64,000 nt of DNA from an uncultured Clostridia bacterium. GTDB lineage: Bacteria; Bacillota; Clostridia; TANB77; CAG-508. The position numbers and the translations under genes are program-made. The stretch is taken from contig CAKOTF010000002.1 of the NCBI GenBank assembly GCA_934120045.1, positions 124,001-188,000 on the forward strand, read 5' to 3'. Of the stretch, positions 33,028 through 41,975 are shown one piece after another (within the stretch, counting starts at the first letter, position 1; each line of letters opens with the position of its first letter). The notes below the pieces were generated by a model that was not told where the DNA came from, did no database searches, and saw nothing but the letters and a program-made list of their open reading frames with translations.

Positions 33028-33498
33028 TTAGCTGTTAACAGGTGCATAGGTGTTATTAAACACCATGCCGTTGACAACCCACGAATCGTCAGGGTTAGGC
33101 TTACCGTCTTTGTTTGCAAAGACGATAAAGTCGCCATCGCCATGAGGAACGCCTTCACGGTTAGCCGTGAGAACTTCCCCCCAACTGGTAGAGACCTTAG
33201 TCTGTTCAATGGTTTGCTCTGCAAAGATCGTCTCTGCAGAGTCGTCCACGATGGTCACGATGTCAAAGACACCTGCAGGAATATTCTCCTGCGTAATGTG
33301 AGTGCCATCTGCCAGAGTGTAGGTCTTTGCCAGCTTTTCCAGAGTTACCGGCCATTCTTCACCAACAGTACCAATAAGCTTGACGCACTTGGCTTCGTTG
33401 GTAGTGTAGTGGCAGTCTTCCAGGAAGTTGTAGATCTCGGTACCAATGGCAACCACCTCTGCCTTCATTGCATAGGACTTCTTCTTGTATTCGATCAT
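33028..33498 (-). CDS. Hypothetical phage-like protein, GC-richer than its surroundings
   Basis: 156 residues, beta-rich. The C-terminal half contains GDGDFIVFANKDGKPNPDDSW then VVNGMVFNNTYAPV, a GDyiv...W.vn...F..tY pattern seen in small phage-encoded proteins, but I cannot name the family. A hand count of one 60-base block gives 50% GC, about twice the backbone. ATG at 33498 has GAGAGGA 8 bases upstream. It has a strong own promoter, an 80-base structured leader and its own terminator, all fitted between the nagZ terminator and the next gene, so it looks like a single-gene insertion. Role unknown. Confidence 0.7.
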   Translation of the reverse strand: MIEYKKKSYAMKAEVVAIGTEIYNFLEDCHYTTNEAKCVKLIGTVGEEWPVTLEKLAKTYTLADGTHITQENIPAGVFDIVTIVDDSAETIFAEQTIEQTKVSTSWGEVLTANREGVPHGDGDFIVFANKDGKPNPDDSWVVNGMVFNNTYAPVNS

Positions 33499-33579
33499 AA
33501 TATTTTTCCTCTCCGCCCTTTATTATTGGGCTTTGTGACTTTCGTCAGTTGTTTTCAGCTATGGCCGTTTGCCATACTA
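33499..33579 (-). promoter_or_regulatory. Structured 5' leader with three hairpins
   Basis: Between the predicted start of transcription and the ATG, the minus strand can form TATGGC-aaacg-GCCATA, TGAC-GAAA-GTCA (a GNRA tetraloop) and GCCC-aataataaa-GGGC, the last ending near the ribosome site. Possibly a cis-regulatory RNA; no known class is assigned. Confidence 0.5.
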
Positions 33580-33585
33580 CTATTT

Positions 33586-33614
33586 ATTATAGCATATTTT
33601 ATGTAAAATTGCAA
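33586..33614 (-). promoter_or_regulatory. Promoter of the 33498 gene
   Basis: Minus strand TTGCAA (33609-33614), 17 bases, TGCTATAAT with TATAAT at 33586-33591; an extended -10 promoter. Confidence 0.8.
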
Positions 33615-33620
33615 ATATAC

Positions 33621-33652
33621 GAAAAAAAGCACATAGAATATATATCTATGTG
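33621..33652 (-). terminator. Intrinsic terminator of nagZ
   Basis: Arms CACATAGA (33630-33637) and TCTATGTG (33645-33652), followed on the minus strand by CTTTTTTTC; overlaps the nagZ stop codon. Confidence 0.8.
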
Positions 33653-34743
33653 TTTTCAATATTACATTTTTTTCTAATATTTATTATTTTTTCATTAATT
33701 TCTTCTATATTAACACCTTCAAAATTTTGTTTATCAGAAATATCATATTTTTCCTTTATTTCTATAATTCTGTTAACACTTCTATCAATTCTATTTTCTT
33801 TTATTTTTCCAGACTCAACTAATTTAATAATATTATCTAACACACGTTGTTCTTCATCTTTATTAAACCTAAATACAACAATATCATTTCCCGCTTCAAA
33901 CGCTTTTCTTACAGCTAAATCTGGTCCATAAAACAATTTTATAGCTCTCATTTTTAAATCATCTGTAATTATTAATCCATTATATCTAAATTTTTTTCTT
34001 ATATATTTAAAAATAAATTTTCTTGACAATGATGCTGGATATATTCCGGTCACTTTAGGAATTAATAAATGTCCTACTAATATTGCATCTGCTCCATTCT
34101 GTATTGCTTGTGAGAATGGGTACACATCTTCATCTTCAATTTTTTTCATTGGAATATTTATTACTGGCAAAAAATAATGTGAATCTTGTTTAGTTGCACC
34201 ATGACCTGGAAAATGTTTTACAACAGAAACAATATTATTTTTCTGTAATGCTTTCATCACGGCAATACCACAGTCAGATACTTTTTCTTTATCATAGCCA
34301 AAACTTCTATCTCCAATAACTTTTTGTTTTTCATATCTTCTTAAATCTAATACTGGTGCAAAATTCAAATTAAATCCAGATTTGTATAATAACTCTCCTG
34401 TTATTTCAGAAGCTTCTTTTACTAATTTTTCTCCACCAACATTCGCAATCACATTGGCAGAAGGTAAATTTTTCAACTCCTTTGGCATTCTATTTACTCT
34501 TCCACCTTCTTGATCTATTGCTATAAATAATGGTATTTGATTATTTTTATTTAACTCTTTTAATTCTCTAATTAGTTTTAACATATCTGAATATGTAGAA
34601 AAATTTTTTCTATATAAAATTACTCCACCAATTTTATAATTTATTATCATATTTTTAATTCGATCTGTTATATAATTAGTATCCATACCAATCATAACCA
34701 TTTGCCCTATTTTTTCTTTTAATGATAATTCTTTTGCTTTCAT
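33646..34743 (-). CDS. nagZ: Beta-N-acetylhexosaminidase, GH3 (NagZ-like)
   Basis: 365 residues, a single GH3 domain. IAIDQEGGRVNRM (about 85), RSFGYD (about 145), the catalytic-loop KHFPGHGATKQDSH (about 177-190) and LIITDDLKM (Asp nucleophile, about 255) are all intact. NagZ removes N-acetylglucosamine from muropeptides in cell-wall recycling. No signal peptide is present, so it acts in the cytoplasm or is exported another way. It follows mscS by 26 bases, probably in the same transcript, which ends at the hairpin overlapping its stop. Confidence 0.93.
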   Translation of the reverse strand: MKAKELSLKEKIGQMVMIGMDTNYITDRIKNMIINYKIGGVILYRKNFSTYSDMLKLIRELKELNKNNQIPLFIAIDQEGGRVNRMPKELKNLPSANVIANVGGEKLVKEASEITGELLYKSGFNLNFAPVLDLRRYEKQKVIGDRSFGYDKEKVSDCGIAVMKALQKNNIVSVVKHFPGHGATKQDSHYFLPVINIPMKKIEDEDVYPFSQAIQNGADAILVGHLLIPKVTGIYPASLSRKFIFKYIRKKFRYNGLIITDDLKMRAIKLFYGPDLAVRKAFEAGNDIVVFRFNKDEEQRVLDNIIKLVESGKIKENRIDRSVNRIIEIKEKYDISDKQNFEGVNIEEINEKIINIRKKCNIENT

Positions 34744-34769
34744 ATTTATAACCCTTCCATTAATGCAAA

Positions 34770-35825
34770 TTATTTTCTTGAAAAATAAATATCTGCACTT
34801 GGATTAGCTAGTTTTATTCTCTTATCTTCAAGAAGTTTCATAATTGTTAAATTAAGCTTTGTACTAAATGTTAAGAATTTATCATAATCAACAATACTTG
34901 TATATAAAAATACTTTTATTATTATTGCTTCTGCTCCTATTTCTGTTACATTTATTTGAATTGTATTTTTATTTATTTCTTGCATACTTTCTAAAATATT
35001 TCTTATTGATTTCATTAATTCTTCTGTTTTTTCTGAACTTGTGTCTAATGGTAATCTTAGAGTCATTTCTATTCTTCTTGCATTTATTGTTGCACTATTT
35101 ATTATTGCTTCTGATAATATTTTTGTATTTTGAATTGTAACTGTTGTATTTTCTACTGTTTTTATTTTTATACTTCTAAATTTAATATCAACAATCGTAC
35201 CAGATATATCTCCAATAGTTACCCAGTCACCTATTTCAAATGGTTTTTCTGAAGCAATTGCCATTCCACTTAATAGATTACTTACTAGTTCTTGAGCAGC
35301 TAATGCAATTACAACACTTCCTAAGCCAAGACCTGTGATTATACCATTTAAATCATATCCAAATTCTGATATAATCATAAATCCAGCAACAATATAAATT
35401 AATATTTTTAAAAGTTTTGTTCCTGTTTGTATTAATTTTTGATTTTCTTGTAATCTTTCATTACCTTTTACTTTTTTCATTAATTTTGATGTTGGTGATA
35501 TCATTCCAACCAATATTTTAGCAATACTTAATATAACTGCAACTCTTATTAATTTTATACAAAATGTCATCGCAGTTGTTGGTAATGCTAATATTATTAA
35601 TGCTAAATATATTCCAAAACATAAAAATATACTTCTTAATCCTTTATATGTATCATTTTCTTTTAATACTTTTTTATCTTTTTCATTTACATTCCAAATT
35701 TTTAATAATAATTTTGGAAGCCATATGCTTAATACAAAAAATATCACCAAAATTGCTATTGCTATAAATATATCTGCTATATCTTTTGCTTTTATGCCTT
35801 CGATAAATGTTTTTATTGTTTCCAT
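34770..35825 (-). CDS. mscS: MscS-family mechanosensitive ion channel
   Basis: 351 residues. Membrane helices at about 15-38, 70-90, 95-118 and 145-170 precede the pore-lining helix GLGSVVIALAAQELVSNLLSG, and the soluble beta domain starts FEIGDWVTIGDISGTIVDI, the MscS hallmark. The channel opens on hypo-osmotic stress and releases solutes. GGAGG lies 6 bases before the ATG. It sits 71 bases after pheT on the same strand; no clear terminator separates them, so partial read-through from pheST is possible. Confidence 0.93.
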   Translation of the reverse strand: METIKTFIEGIKAKDIADIFIAIAILVIFFVLSIWLPKLLLKIWNVNEKDKKVLKENDTYKGLRSIFLCFGIYLALIILALPTTAMTFCIKLIRVAVILSIAKILVGMISPTSKLMKKVKGNERLQENQKLIQTGTKLLKILIYIVAGFMIISEFGYDLNGIITGLGLGSVVIALAAQELVSNLLSGMAIASEKPFEIGDWVTIGDISGTIVDIKFRSIKIKTVENTTVTIQNTKILSEAIINSATINARRIEMTLRLPLDTSSEKTEELMKSIRNILESMQEINKNTIQINVTEIGAEAIIIKVFLYTSIVDYDKFLTFSTKLNLTIMKLLEDKRIKLANPSADIYFSRK

Positions 35826-35896
35826 TTATTCCTCCATTCTATTTAAGGAATTTGAACAAAGCGACATAGTTATCTTTTGTTCATGCCCAATTTATA

Positions 35897-38260
35897 TTAT
35901 TTTCTAAGTTCTGCACTACATTTTTTAGATACTGCATCAATTATTTTGTCCATTAATCCATTAATTTCTTCATCTGTTAATGTTTTTTTCATATCTGAAA
36001 ATGTTAAAGAATATGCTATTGATTTTTTATCAATTCCAACTCCAACACCTGTATAGACATCAAATACTTCAATATTTGTAAGTAAACTTCCACCTGCTGA
36101 TTTAATTACTTTTTCAATATCTTTTGATACTGATTTTTTATCAACTACAAGTGCTATATCTTTATTAATACTTGGGAATTTTGAAAATTCTTTATATTTC
36201 ATCTTTCCTACTTTTTTTGTAAACAATTCATCTAAATTGATTTCAAGAACATATACATCATCTTTTGTTACACTTGGATGTATTTTTCCTATCATACCTA
36301 TATTTGAGCCATTTACATTTATCATTGCACTTTGACCTGGATGCATTTCTTTTGGCATCTCTTGTTTCATAAAACTATATCTTCCTGCATATCCAAGGTA
36401 ATCAAGTACTTCTTCTGCAATTCCTTTTATTACATAAAAATCTACAGTTTTATTATTGTTTAATCCTGTTGAATATTTTCCAGACATTAATACACATAAT
36501 TTTGTATCTTCTCCATATACTTCGCCTTTTTTATAGAATCCTTTTCCAATCTCAAATATTGATATATCTTTTTGTTCCCTTGCTTTGTTATACTCATATA
36601 CTTTATACAATGATGGTATCATACTATATCTTAATGTATTTCTATCTTCTGTTATTGGATCTAATAATTTTAATGGTTCAAATTTATCTAATGTATATCC
36701 ATTTACTTCTTTATCATTTATTAAAACATATGTTAATGTTTCTTTTAATCCTAATGCTATCATTTTATTTCTAATTTCTCTTTGTGTTTTATCATAGCTT
36801 CCTTTTCTCATTGGAACAATTGGCAATTTTCCTTCTATATTGTCAACTCCATATATACGGCTTACTTCTTCAATTAAGTCTTCTTTTATTGATATATCTA
36901 ATCTTCTTGTTGGAACTTTTACTTTAATTGTTTCTCCATTTACTTTGTAAGTAAATCCTAATTTTCTAAATACATTTAATATTTCTTCATTAGGTATAAC
37001 TGTTCCTAACACATCATTTATATTTTTAAATGTTATTTCAATTTCTTTTTCTTTATTATTTGTTTTGTCATATTCTACAGTTCCTGTTACAACTGTTCCT
37101 CTAGCATATTCTTCTAATAATTTACAAGCTCTTTCAATTGCCATTGTTGTTCTTTCTGGGTCTAATCCTTTTTCAAATCTGTTGCTTGCTTCACTTCTTA
37201 CTATTTTCTTTGATGTTTTTCTTACTTTTACTGAATCAAAGATTGCTGATTCTATTATGATATTTTTTGTATCTGGTTCTACTTCTGTTTCAAGTCCTCC
37301 CATAACTCCTGCAAGACCAACACCATGTGTAGCATCTGCAATTACTATATCTTCACTTGTTAATGTTCTTTCAACATTATCTAATGTTGTTAATTTTTCT
37401 CCATCTTCTGCCATTCTTACTACTAGTTTATTTCCTAATTTATCAGCATCATAGAAATGTAATGGTTGACCTAATTCTAACATTACATAATTACTAATAT
37501 CTACAACATTGTTTATTGGTCTTATTCCAGATGCAATTAATCTATTTTTTATGAATATTGGACTTTCTTCTATTTTTACATTTTCTACTTTCTTTACTAA
37601 TAATTTTGAACAATTTGCTGTTTTTACTTCTGTTTTAAATGTTTTGTTTATATCTTCTCCAGATTCTTTGTGTTTTAAATCAACATCTTTTACTTTTTTA
37701 TCATAAATTGCTCCTACTTCATAAGCCATTCCTAAAATGCTTAATAAATCTCCTCTATTTGCTGTTAATTCAAAATCAATTACTCCATCATCCATTTGAA
37801 GATATTTTATTGGATCTCCACCAATTTCTGCATCTTCTCCTAATTCTGCTATTCCTTCTGAATCTTCTGGTTTTAAAAATTTATGTTCAATTCCTAATTC
37901 TGCTATTGAGCATAACATACCATTTGATTCTTTACCTCTTATCATTCCTTTTTTTATTGTTTTATCTGGCAATATTGCACCATCTAAAGCTACTATTACT
38001 TTTAATCCTGTTCTTGCATTTGGAGCACCACATACTATATCTAATACTTCTGTTCCAATATTTACTTTGCATAAATGTAAATGGTCTGAGTCTGGATGTG
38101 GCTCACATTCTGTAATTTGTCCTATAACCAATTTTGTTGCATTTATTAAGTTACTTGCTGAATCATATTCATTTCCAACTCTCGTCATATCTTCTGCTAA
38201 TTGTTTTACATCTACATCTATATCTATATAGTCTTTTAAAAAGTTTGTACTTAGTTTCAT
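35897..38260 (-). CDS. pheT: Phenylalanine-tRNA ligase beta subunit
   Basis: 787 residues, normal for bacterial PheT. In order: N-terminal EMAP-like tRNA-binding domain (residues 40-150, VIGQITECEPHPDSDHLHLC), B3/B4 editing domain (FELTANRGDLLSILGMA, NVVDISNYVMLELGQPLHFYD), B5 domain (EITFKNINDVLG), catalytic-like core (SIKEDLIEEVSRIYG) and the C-terminal ferredoxin-like anticodon-binding domain (FSKFPSINKDIALVVDK). Forms the alpha2-beta2 enzyme with PheS. It begins 20 bases after pheS and is expressed with it under the T-box. Confidence 0.98.
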   Translation of the reverse strand: MKLSTNFLKDYIDIDVDVKQLAEDMTRVGNEYDSASNLINATKLVIGQITECEPHPDSDHLHLCKVNIGTEVLDIVCGAPNARTGLKVIVALDGAILPDKTIKKGMIRGKESNGMLCSIAELGIEHKFLKPEDSEGIAELGEDAEIGGDPIKYLQMDDGVIDFELTANRGDLLSILGMAYEVGAIYDKKVKDVDLKHKESGEDINKTFKTEVKTANCSKLLVKKVENVKIEESPIFIKNRLIASGIRPINNVVDISNYVMLELGQPLHFYDADKLGNKLVVRMAEDGEKLTTLDNVERTLTSEDIVIADATHGVGLAGVMGGLETEVEPDTKNIIIESAIFDSVKVRKTSKKIVRSEASNRFEKGLDPERTTMAIERACKLLEEYARGTVVTGTVEYDKTNNKEKEIEITFKNINDVLGTVIPNEEILNVFRKLGFTYKVNGETIKVKVPTRRLDISIKEDLIEEVSRIYGVDNIEGKLPIVPMRKGSYDKTQREIRNKMIALGLKETLTYVLINDKEVNGYTLDKFEPLKLLDPITEDRNTLRYSMIPSLYKVYEYNKAREQKDISIFEIGKGFYKKGEVYGEDTKLCVLMSGKYSTGLNNNKTVDFYVIKGIAEEVLDYLGYAGRYSFMKQEMPKEMHPGQSAMINVNGSNIGMIGKIHPSVTKDDVYVLEINLDELFTKKVGKMKYKEFSKFPSINKDIALVVDKKSVSKDIEKVIKSAGGSLLTNIEVFDVYTGVGVGIDKKSIAYSLTFSDMKKTLTDEEINGLMDKIIDAVSKKCSAELRK

Positions 38261-38280
38261 TTTATATCCTCCTTTACGAA

Positions 38281-39330
38281 TTATTCTTCGTCCTTTCTGT
38301 CAAATTGGCTTAGGAACCTAATATCATTTGCATATAAATATCTCATATCTGGTATTCCATATTTAAACATTGCTAATCTTTCAAGTCCTGTTCCAAATGC
38401 AAATCCACCATATTCTTCTGGATCATATCCATTCATTTTTAATACATTTGGATGTACTATTCCAGCTCCTAAAACTTCTATCCAGCCTGTTTGCTTACAT
38501 AAACTACATCCTTTTCCACCACATTTGAAACAACTTACATCTACTTCATAAGATGGTTCTGTAAATGGAAAATAACTTGGTCTAAATCTTAATTCACAAT
38601 TTTTTCCTATTAATTTCTTTACAAATATTTCAAGTGTTCCTTTTAAGTCTGCAAGTGATACATGTCTTTCTTTTTTATCTATTACAAGTCCTTCTACTTG
38701 CCCAAATTGATGTGAATGTGTTGCATCATCTTCTCTACGATATGTTTTTCCAGCACAAATCATTCTTATTGGTGTTTTTTCTGTATTTGCTAGCATTGTT
38801 CTTGCTTGAACAGCTGATGTTTGCGTTCTTAATAAATATTCATTTGTTATATAAAAACTGTCTTGCATATCTCTTGCAGGATGTCCTTTTGGTAAATTTA
38901 ATCTCTCAAAACAGAATTCATCTGTTTCTAATTCTGGTCCTGAAATTACATCATACCCCATTGATACAAATAAATCTTCTATTTCTTCTATTACTCTATT
39001 TACTGGATGTTTACTTCCTCTTTGAATTTTTGTTGCTGGTAATGTTATATCTATTGTTTCTTTTTCTATTTTTTCTTCTAACATTTTTGTTTTTATTTGT
39101 TCTTCAGCAATTGATAGTTTTTCTTCTATCTCTTTTCTTGCTTCATTCACTAATGCTCCTACTTTTGGTCTTTCTTCTGCTGTTAATGCTCCTAATCCTT
39201 TTAATAAATTTGATAATTCACTTTTCTTTCCTAAGAATTGTACTTTTAATTCTTGTAAATCTTGTGAATTTTTTATTTCTGATATTTTTTCTTCTGCTAA
39301 TTTTTTAATTTCGTCAATTTTGCTTTGCAT
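38281..39330 (-). CDS. pheS: Phenylalanine-tRNA ligase alpha subunit
   Basis: 349 residues. N-terminal coiled coil (residues 1-85) binds tRNA; the class II catalytic domain has motif 1 GSKHPVNRVIEEIEDLF, motif 2 MICAGKTYRREDDATHSHQFGQVEG and motif 3 GFAFGTGLERLAMF. The insert SCFKCGGKGCSLC has four Cys that can bind zinc, a feature of some Bacillota PheS. ATG at 39330 has AAGGAGG 8 bases upstream; an ATG at 39354 contains that site in its coding part and is rejected. Expression is controlled by the T-box leader at 39361-39650. Confidence 0.98.
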   Translation of the reverse strand: MQSKIDEIKKLAEEKISEIKNSQDLQELKVQFLGKKSELSNLLKGLGALTAEERPKVGALVNEARKEIEEKLSIAEEQIKTKMLEEKIEKETIDITLPATKIQRGSKHPVNRVIEEIEDLFVSMGYDVISGPELETDEFCFERLNLPKGHPARDMQDSFYITNEYLLRTQTSAVQARTMLANTEKTPIRMICAGKTYRREDDATHSHQFGQVEGLVIDKKERHVSLADLKGTLEIFVKKLIGKNCELRFRPSYFPFTEPSYEVDVSCFKCGGKGCSLCKQTGWIEVLGAGIVHPNVLKMNGYDPEEYGGFAFGTGLERLAMFKYGIPDMRYLYANDIRFLSQFDRKDEE

Positions 39331-39360
39331 TTTTATTTCCTCCTTTTTATACAAAACGTA

Positions 39361-39650
39361 AATAGAGCCAATCTTCCTATTTTTTAGGACGATTGGCTCT
39401 TTCGTGGTACCACCTAATTTTATTAATAGCTTACTTATTTATAATATTTTCTCTATAAGTTCGCCTAATTAACCTCTTTATAGTTTTAACGGTTCTACCG
39501 CTTCTTTCTACTTGCTTTTTGCTTTGAAAAGAAGACCTCAAAAGTGAAATTTCAATATATTTAATATAAATGGCTCTCATCTTTACCATTCTCTCTGTAA
39601 TATTTTTTTATATATCTACTTTGCTTTTTCTATGGTTTTATTGCTAATCT
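39361..39650 (-). promoter_or_regulatory. T-box riboswitch of pheST (tRNA-Phe)
   Basis: The minus-strand leader contains the T-box sequence AGGTGGTACCACG (complement of 39403-39415), followed by a terminator with arms GAGCCAATC / GATTGGCTC (39365-39373 and 39391-39399) and a T-rich tail. A 5' stem I region with a likely UUC (Phe) specifier in GAAATTTCACTTTTGAGG lies upstream. Uncharged tRNA-Phe would bind and prevent termination. The intrinsic terminator is mutually exclusive with the antiterminator. Confidence 0.93.
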
Positions 39651-39656
39651 TTGCAT

Positions 39657-39685
39657 ATTATACCATTATTTTTTTAAAATGTAAA
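39657..39685 (-). promoter_or_regulatory. Promoter of the pheST T-box transcript
   Basis: Minus strand TTTACA (39680-39685), 17 bases, TATAAT (39657-39662), with transcription predicted to start at about 39650. Confidence 0.85.
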
Positions 39686-39746
39686 CTAGTTCATTGTAAT
39701 TTTATTTTCTTTTACAAAAAAATTTAAAAATTTTTTTCTTTTTCTA

Positions 39747-39775
39747 TTGACAAATATTCACAATTGTCTTATAAT
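39747..39775 (+). promoter_or_regulatory. Promoter of tRNA-Leu
   Basis: TTGACA (39747-39752), 17 bases, TATAAT (39770-39775): full consensus. Confidence 0.88.
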
Positions 39776-39812
39776 AATCATTGTCGTAAGACATAAGCCA
39801 GTTTATATTTAT

Positions 39813-39900
39813 GCAGATGTGGCGGAACTGGCAGACGCACAGGACTTAAAATCCTGCGGACGAATAATCCGTGCCGGTTCGATTCCGGCCATCTGCACCA
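39813..39900 (+). tRNA. tRNA-Leu (anticodon TAA)
   Basis: 88 nt including an encoded CCA. Acceptor GCAGATG pairs with CATCTGC; the anticodon arm AGGACTTAAAATCCT has TAA; a long variable arm (GCGGACGAATAATCCGT) marks a class II tRNA; T-arm GCCGGTTCGATTCCGGC. Confidence 0.97.
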
Positions 39901-39904
39901 GTCG

Positions 39905-39947
39905 TACCAAGAGGTTAGAGATATAATAACCCTTGGTATTTTTTTAT
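39905..39947 (+). terminator. Intrinsic terminator of tRNA-Leu
   Basis: Stem TACCAAG(A)GGTTA / TAACC(C)TTGGTA followed by seven T residues. Confidence 0.85.
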
Positions 39948-40124
39948 TCTCTTGTATTTCACTAATTTTAGCCTTTTTTAGAAATACATCAAATATGTTA
40001 TTCATTATAATATATTTTTATAAATTAATCATATTCTACTTGACTTTATTTTTGTTAGCTTATAAAATATCTTCAAATAAATTTCATAACAAAATTAAAA
40101 TCAAATAAAATAAGGAGGTTATAA

Positions 40125-40553
40125 ATGGATAAATATACTGAAATCAGACCTATTGTATTAGGTTTAGCAATAAGGAATAATAAATTACTTGTAGAAGAAA
40201 AATTTGATAAAGTAAAAAATCAAACTTTTTATAGATGTTTAGGTGGTGGTATTGAATTTCTTGAAAAAAGTTCTGATGCTTTAAAAAGAGAGTTCAAGGA
40301 AGAAATTAATACAGATATTGTTGTAAAAGATTTTCTTGGCATTTCCGAAAATATCTTTACTTTTAATGGTAAAAATGCACATGAATTAATTTTGTTTTAT
40401 TCAATTGATATTGCAGATAATGATTATAAAGAGGAATATAATATTATAGACAAATGTGGCAAATTTTCTGCAAAATGGATTGATATTGATGATTTTAAAA
40501 ATAAATCAAAAATATTATATCCTGAAGAAGTTTTTAAATATCTTCAATCATAG
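40125..40553 (+). CDS. Nudix hydrolase
   Basis: 142 residues, single Nudix domain. The Nudix box is intact: GGGIEFLEKSSDALKREFKEE (start Gly about residue 41), preceded by FYRCLGG, and ending KSKILYPEEVFKYL. It cleaves a nucleoside diphosphate-linked compound; the substrate cannot be told. AAGGAGG lies 9 bases before the ATG. It is a stand-alone gene between tRNA-Leu and the converging maf; a terminator hairpin follows. The region 39948-40124 shows only AT-rich DNA. Confidence 0.9.
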   Translation: MDKYTEIRPIVLGLAIRNNKLLVEEKFDKVKNQTFYRCLGGGIEFLEKSSDALKREFKEEINTDIVVKDFLGISENIFTFNGKNAHELILFYSIDIADNDYKEEYNIIDKCGKFSAKWIDIDDFKNKSKILYPEEVFKYLQS

Positions 40554-40590
40554 CTTTAACAATAAGTTCAAAGAGATTTCATATTATATA

Positions 40591-40632
40591 AAAAGACGAA
40601 TATACATTAATTTATATCCGTCTTACTTTTTT
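40591..40632. terminator. Bidirectional terminator between Nudix gene and maf
   Basis: Arms AAGACGAATATA (40593-40604) and TTTATATCCGTCTT (40611-40624), one mismatch, with T-rich tails on both strands. Confidence 0.75.
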
Positions 40633-40636
40633 TATT

Positions 40637-41215
40637 TTAATAAATATAATTTTTCAAAATATCATAAACTTTTTGAGTTGGAAGCCCAACAATACTAGTA
40701 TAATTCCCATCAATTTTATCAACAAATACACAGAATTCATTTTGAATACCATATGCTCCTGCTTTGTCCATTGCTTTTCCTGAATCAACCCATTTTTCTA
40801 TTTCTTGTTCTGACATTTCTTTTAAAAATACTTTTACTTCGTCAAATGTTTTGTATTCTTTGTATACACCATCTTTTTCAATTAAAATGCTTAATCCTGT
40901 GATTACACTATGTGTTCTATCTCCTTCTAAAAGTTCTTTTATCATTTGAATTGCATTTTCTCTACTTTTTGGTTTCCCATATATCTTACCTTTTTTTGTT
41001 ACAATCGTGTCTGAACCTATTACTATTCTGTCTCCTGATGTTTTTTTGAAAACATCTTTTGCTTTTATATATGCTAGTCTTTCAGTTTGTTCTTCTGGTG
41101 ATAATCCTTCTTTTAAGTCTTCATCTACACCACTTACTATGATTTCAAATTCTAGTGTTATCAAACTTAATAATTCTTTTCTTCTTGGAGATCCTGATGC
41201 TAATATTATTCTCAT
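40637..41215 (-). CDS. maf: Maf-family nucleoside triphosphate pyrophosphatase
   Basis: 192 residues starting MRIILASGSPRRKELLSLI, the Maf signature. VIGSDTIVTKKGKIYGKPKSRENA (about 65-90), HSVITGLSI, and DKAGAYGIQ (about 150) complete the active site. Maf proteins hydrolyse dTTP/UTP or modified nucleotides to monophosphates and are tied to arrest of cell division. ATG at 41215 is preferred because the family begins there; AAGGAA lies 10 bases upstream. It follows the histidine phosphatase gene by 25 bases, likely one operon. Confidence 0.95.
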   Translation of the reverse strand: MRIILASGSPRRKELLSLITLEFEIIVSGVDEDLKEGLSPEEQTERLAYIKAKDVFKKTSGDRIVIGSDTIVTKKGKIYGKPKSRENAIQMIKELLEGDRTHSVITGLSILIEKDGVYKEYKTFDEVKVFLKEMSEQEIEKWVDSGKAMDKAGAYGIQNEFCVFVDKIDGNYTSIVGLPTQKVYDILKNYIY

Positions 41216-41240
41216 TATTATCACATTCCTTATTAAATAT

Positions 41241-41924
41241 TTATTGTAATTCTTTTTTATTGAAGTCATCATATTCTAAATCTGGGAATTCAATATTTTC
41301 AATACTTTCGACCTCATCATCTTCATCTAAAACTAGTTTAAATACTTCTGGTGAATTTAGTTTTTTGTTAAAGACTTGTTTTCCATTAAAACTAAAATCT
41401 AATTTGTGTTTACTATCAACACTGTTTAATTTACACCATTTTAGCAATAAAAATGTTATTGCATATCCATGTGAAAATATTGCTATTCTCTTTCCTCTAT
41501 TTGATTTGATAACTTCTTGCAATGCTTCATACATTCTATTTCTAACATCTACTTGACTTTCTCCTCCAATTGTTTTATAGTTTTCATCTTCATATTGTCT
41601 TACATACCAATCTGTTACTTCTCCTTCATTTGGTAATCCAACTCTTCTTTCATCAAATCTATCATCTATATTTACTTTTAAATTTTGCTTTTCTAATAAA
41701 TATTTTCCTGTTTGTAATGTTCTTACACAATTACTAGCATATACAACATCTATATTTTGTAATTCTTCTTCATTACTTAATATTTCTGCTCTTTTCTCTC
41801 CTGTTACACTTAATATTATTTTTTCATTTTTTAGTAAATCGCTTTGGCTAGTTTTATAACTTTCTATCATTTCTTTATTGTTAAATCTTACTGAATGTCT
41901 TATTAAATATACTGTTGTTTTCAT
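41241..41924 (-). CDS. Histidine phosphatase superfamily (phosphoglycerate mutase-like) protein
   Basis: 227 residues. The catalytic LIRHSVRF (residue about 8; canonical RHG has Ser here), ASNCVRTLQT with second Arg (about 63-72), GGESQVDVRNRMYEAL (about 120) and IFSHGYAI (second His, about 148) are present. The family includes phosphoglycerate mutases, cobalamin phosphatases and general phosphatases; substrate unknown. RHS rather than RHG is a mild deviation. AAAAGGAG precedes the ATG, and maf follows in the same direction. Confidence 0.88.
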   Translation of the reverse strand: MKTTVYLIRHSVRFNNKEMIESYKTSQSDLLKNEKIILSVTGEKRAEILSNEEELQNIDVVYASNCVRTLQTGKYLLEKQNLKVNIDDRFDERRVGLPNEGEVTDWYVRQYEDENYKTIGGESQVDVRNRMYEALQEVIKSNRGKRIAIFSHGYAITFLLLKWCKLNSVDSKHKLDFSFNGKQVFNKKLNSPEVFKLVLDEDDEVESIENIEFPDLEYDDFNKKELQ

Positions 41925-41975
41925 TATTTATTATATCTCCTTTTTCTTTTTTTCGATATAATTATAACACATTCA

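Noticed and set aside
33499..33579. Hammerhead-like (CTGACGAAAGTC) or c-di-GMP-I riboswitch-like strings in the leader of the 33498 gene
   Set aside because: Stem II and III of a hammerhead are missing, and the GEMM core order (GGCAAACC-hairpin-GGACGCAAAGCC) is not met; only short fragments agree.
38634..39308. Long open frames on the plus strand opposite pheS and pheT (also opposite the NRPS and the type ISP gene)
   Set aside because: They are antisense shadows with Leu/Phe-rich translations, no ribosome sites and no family motifs.
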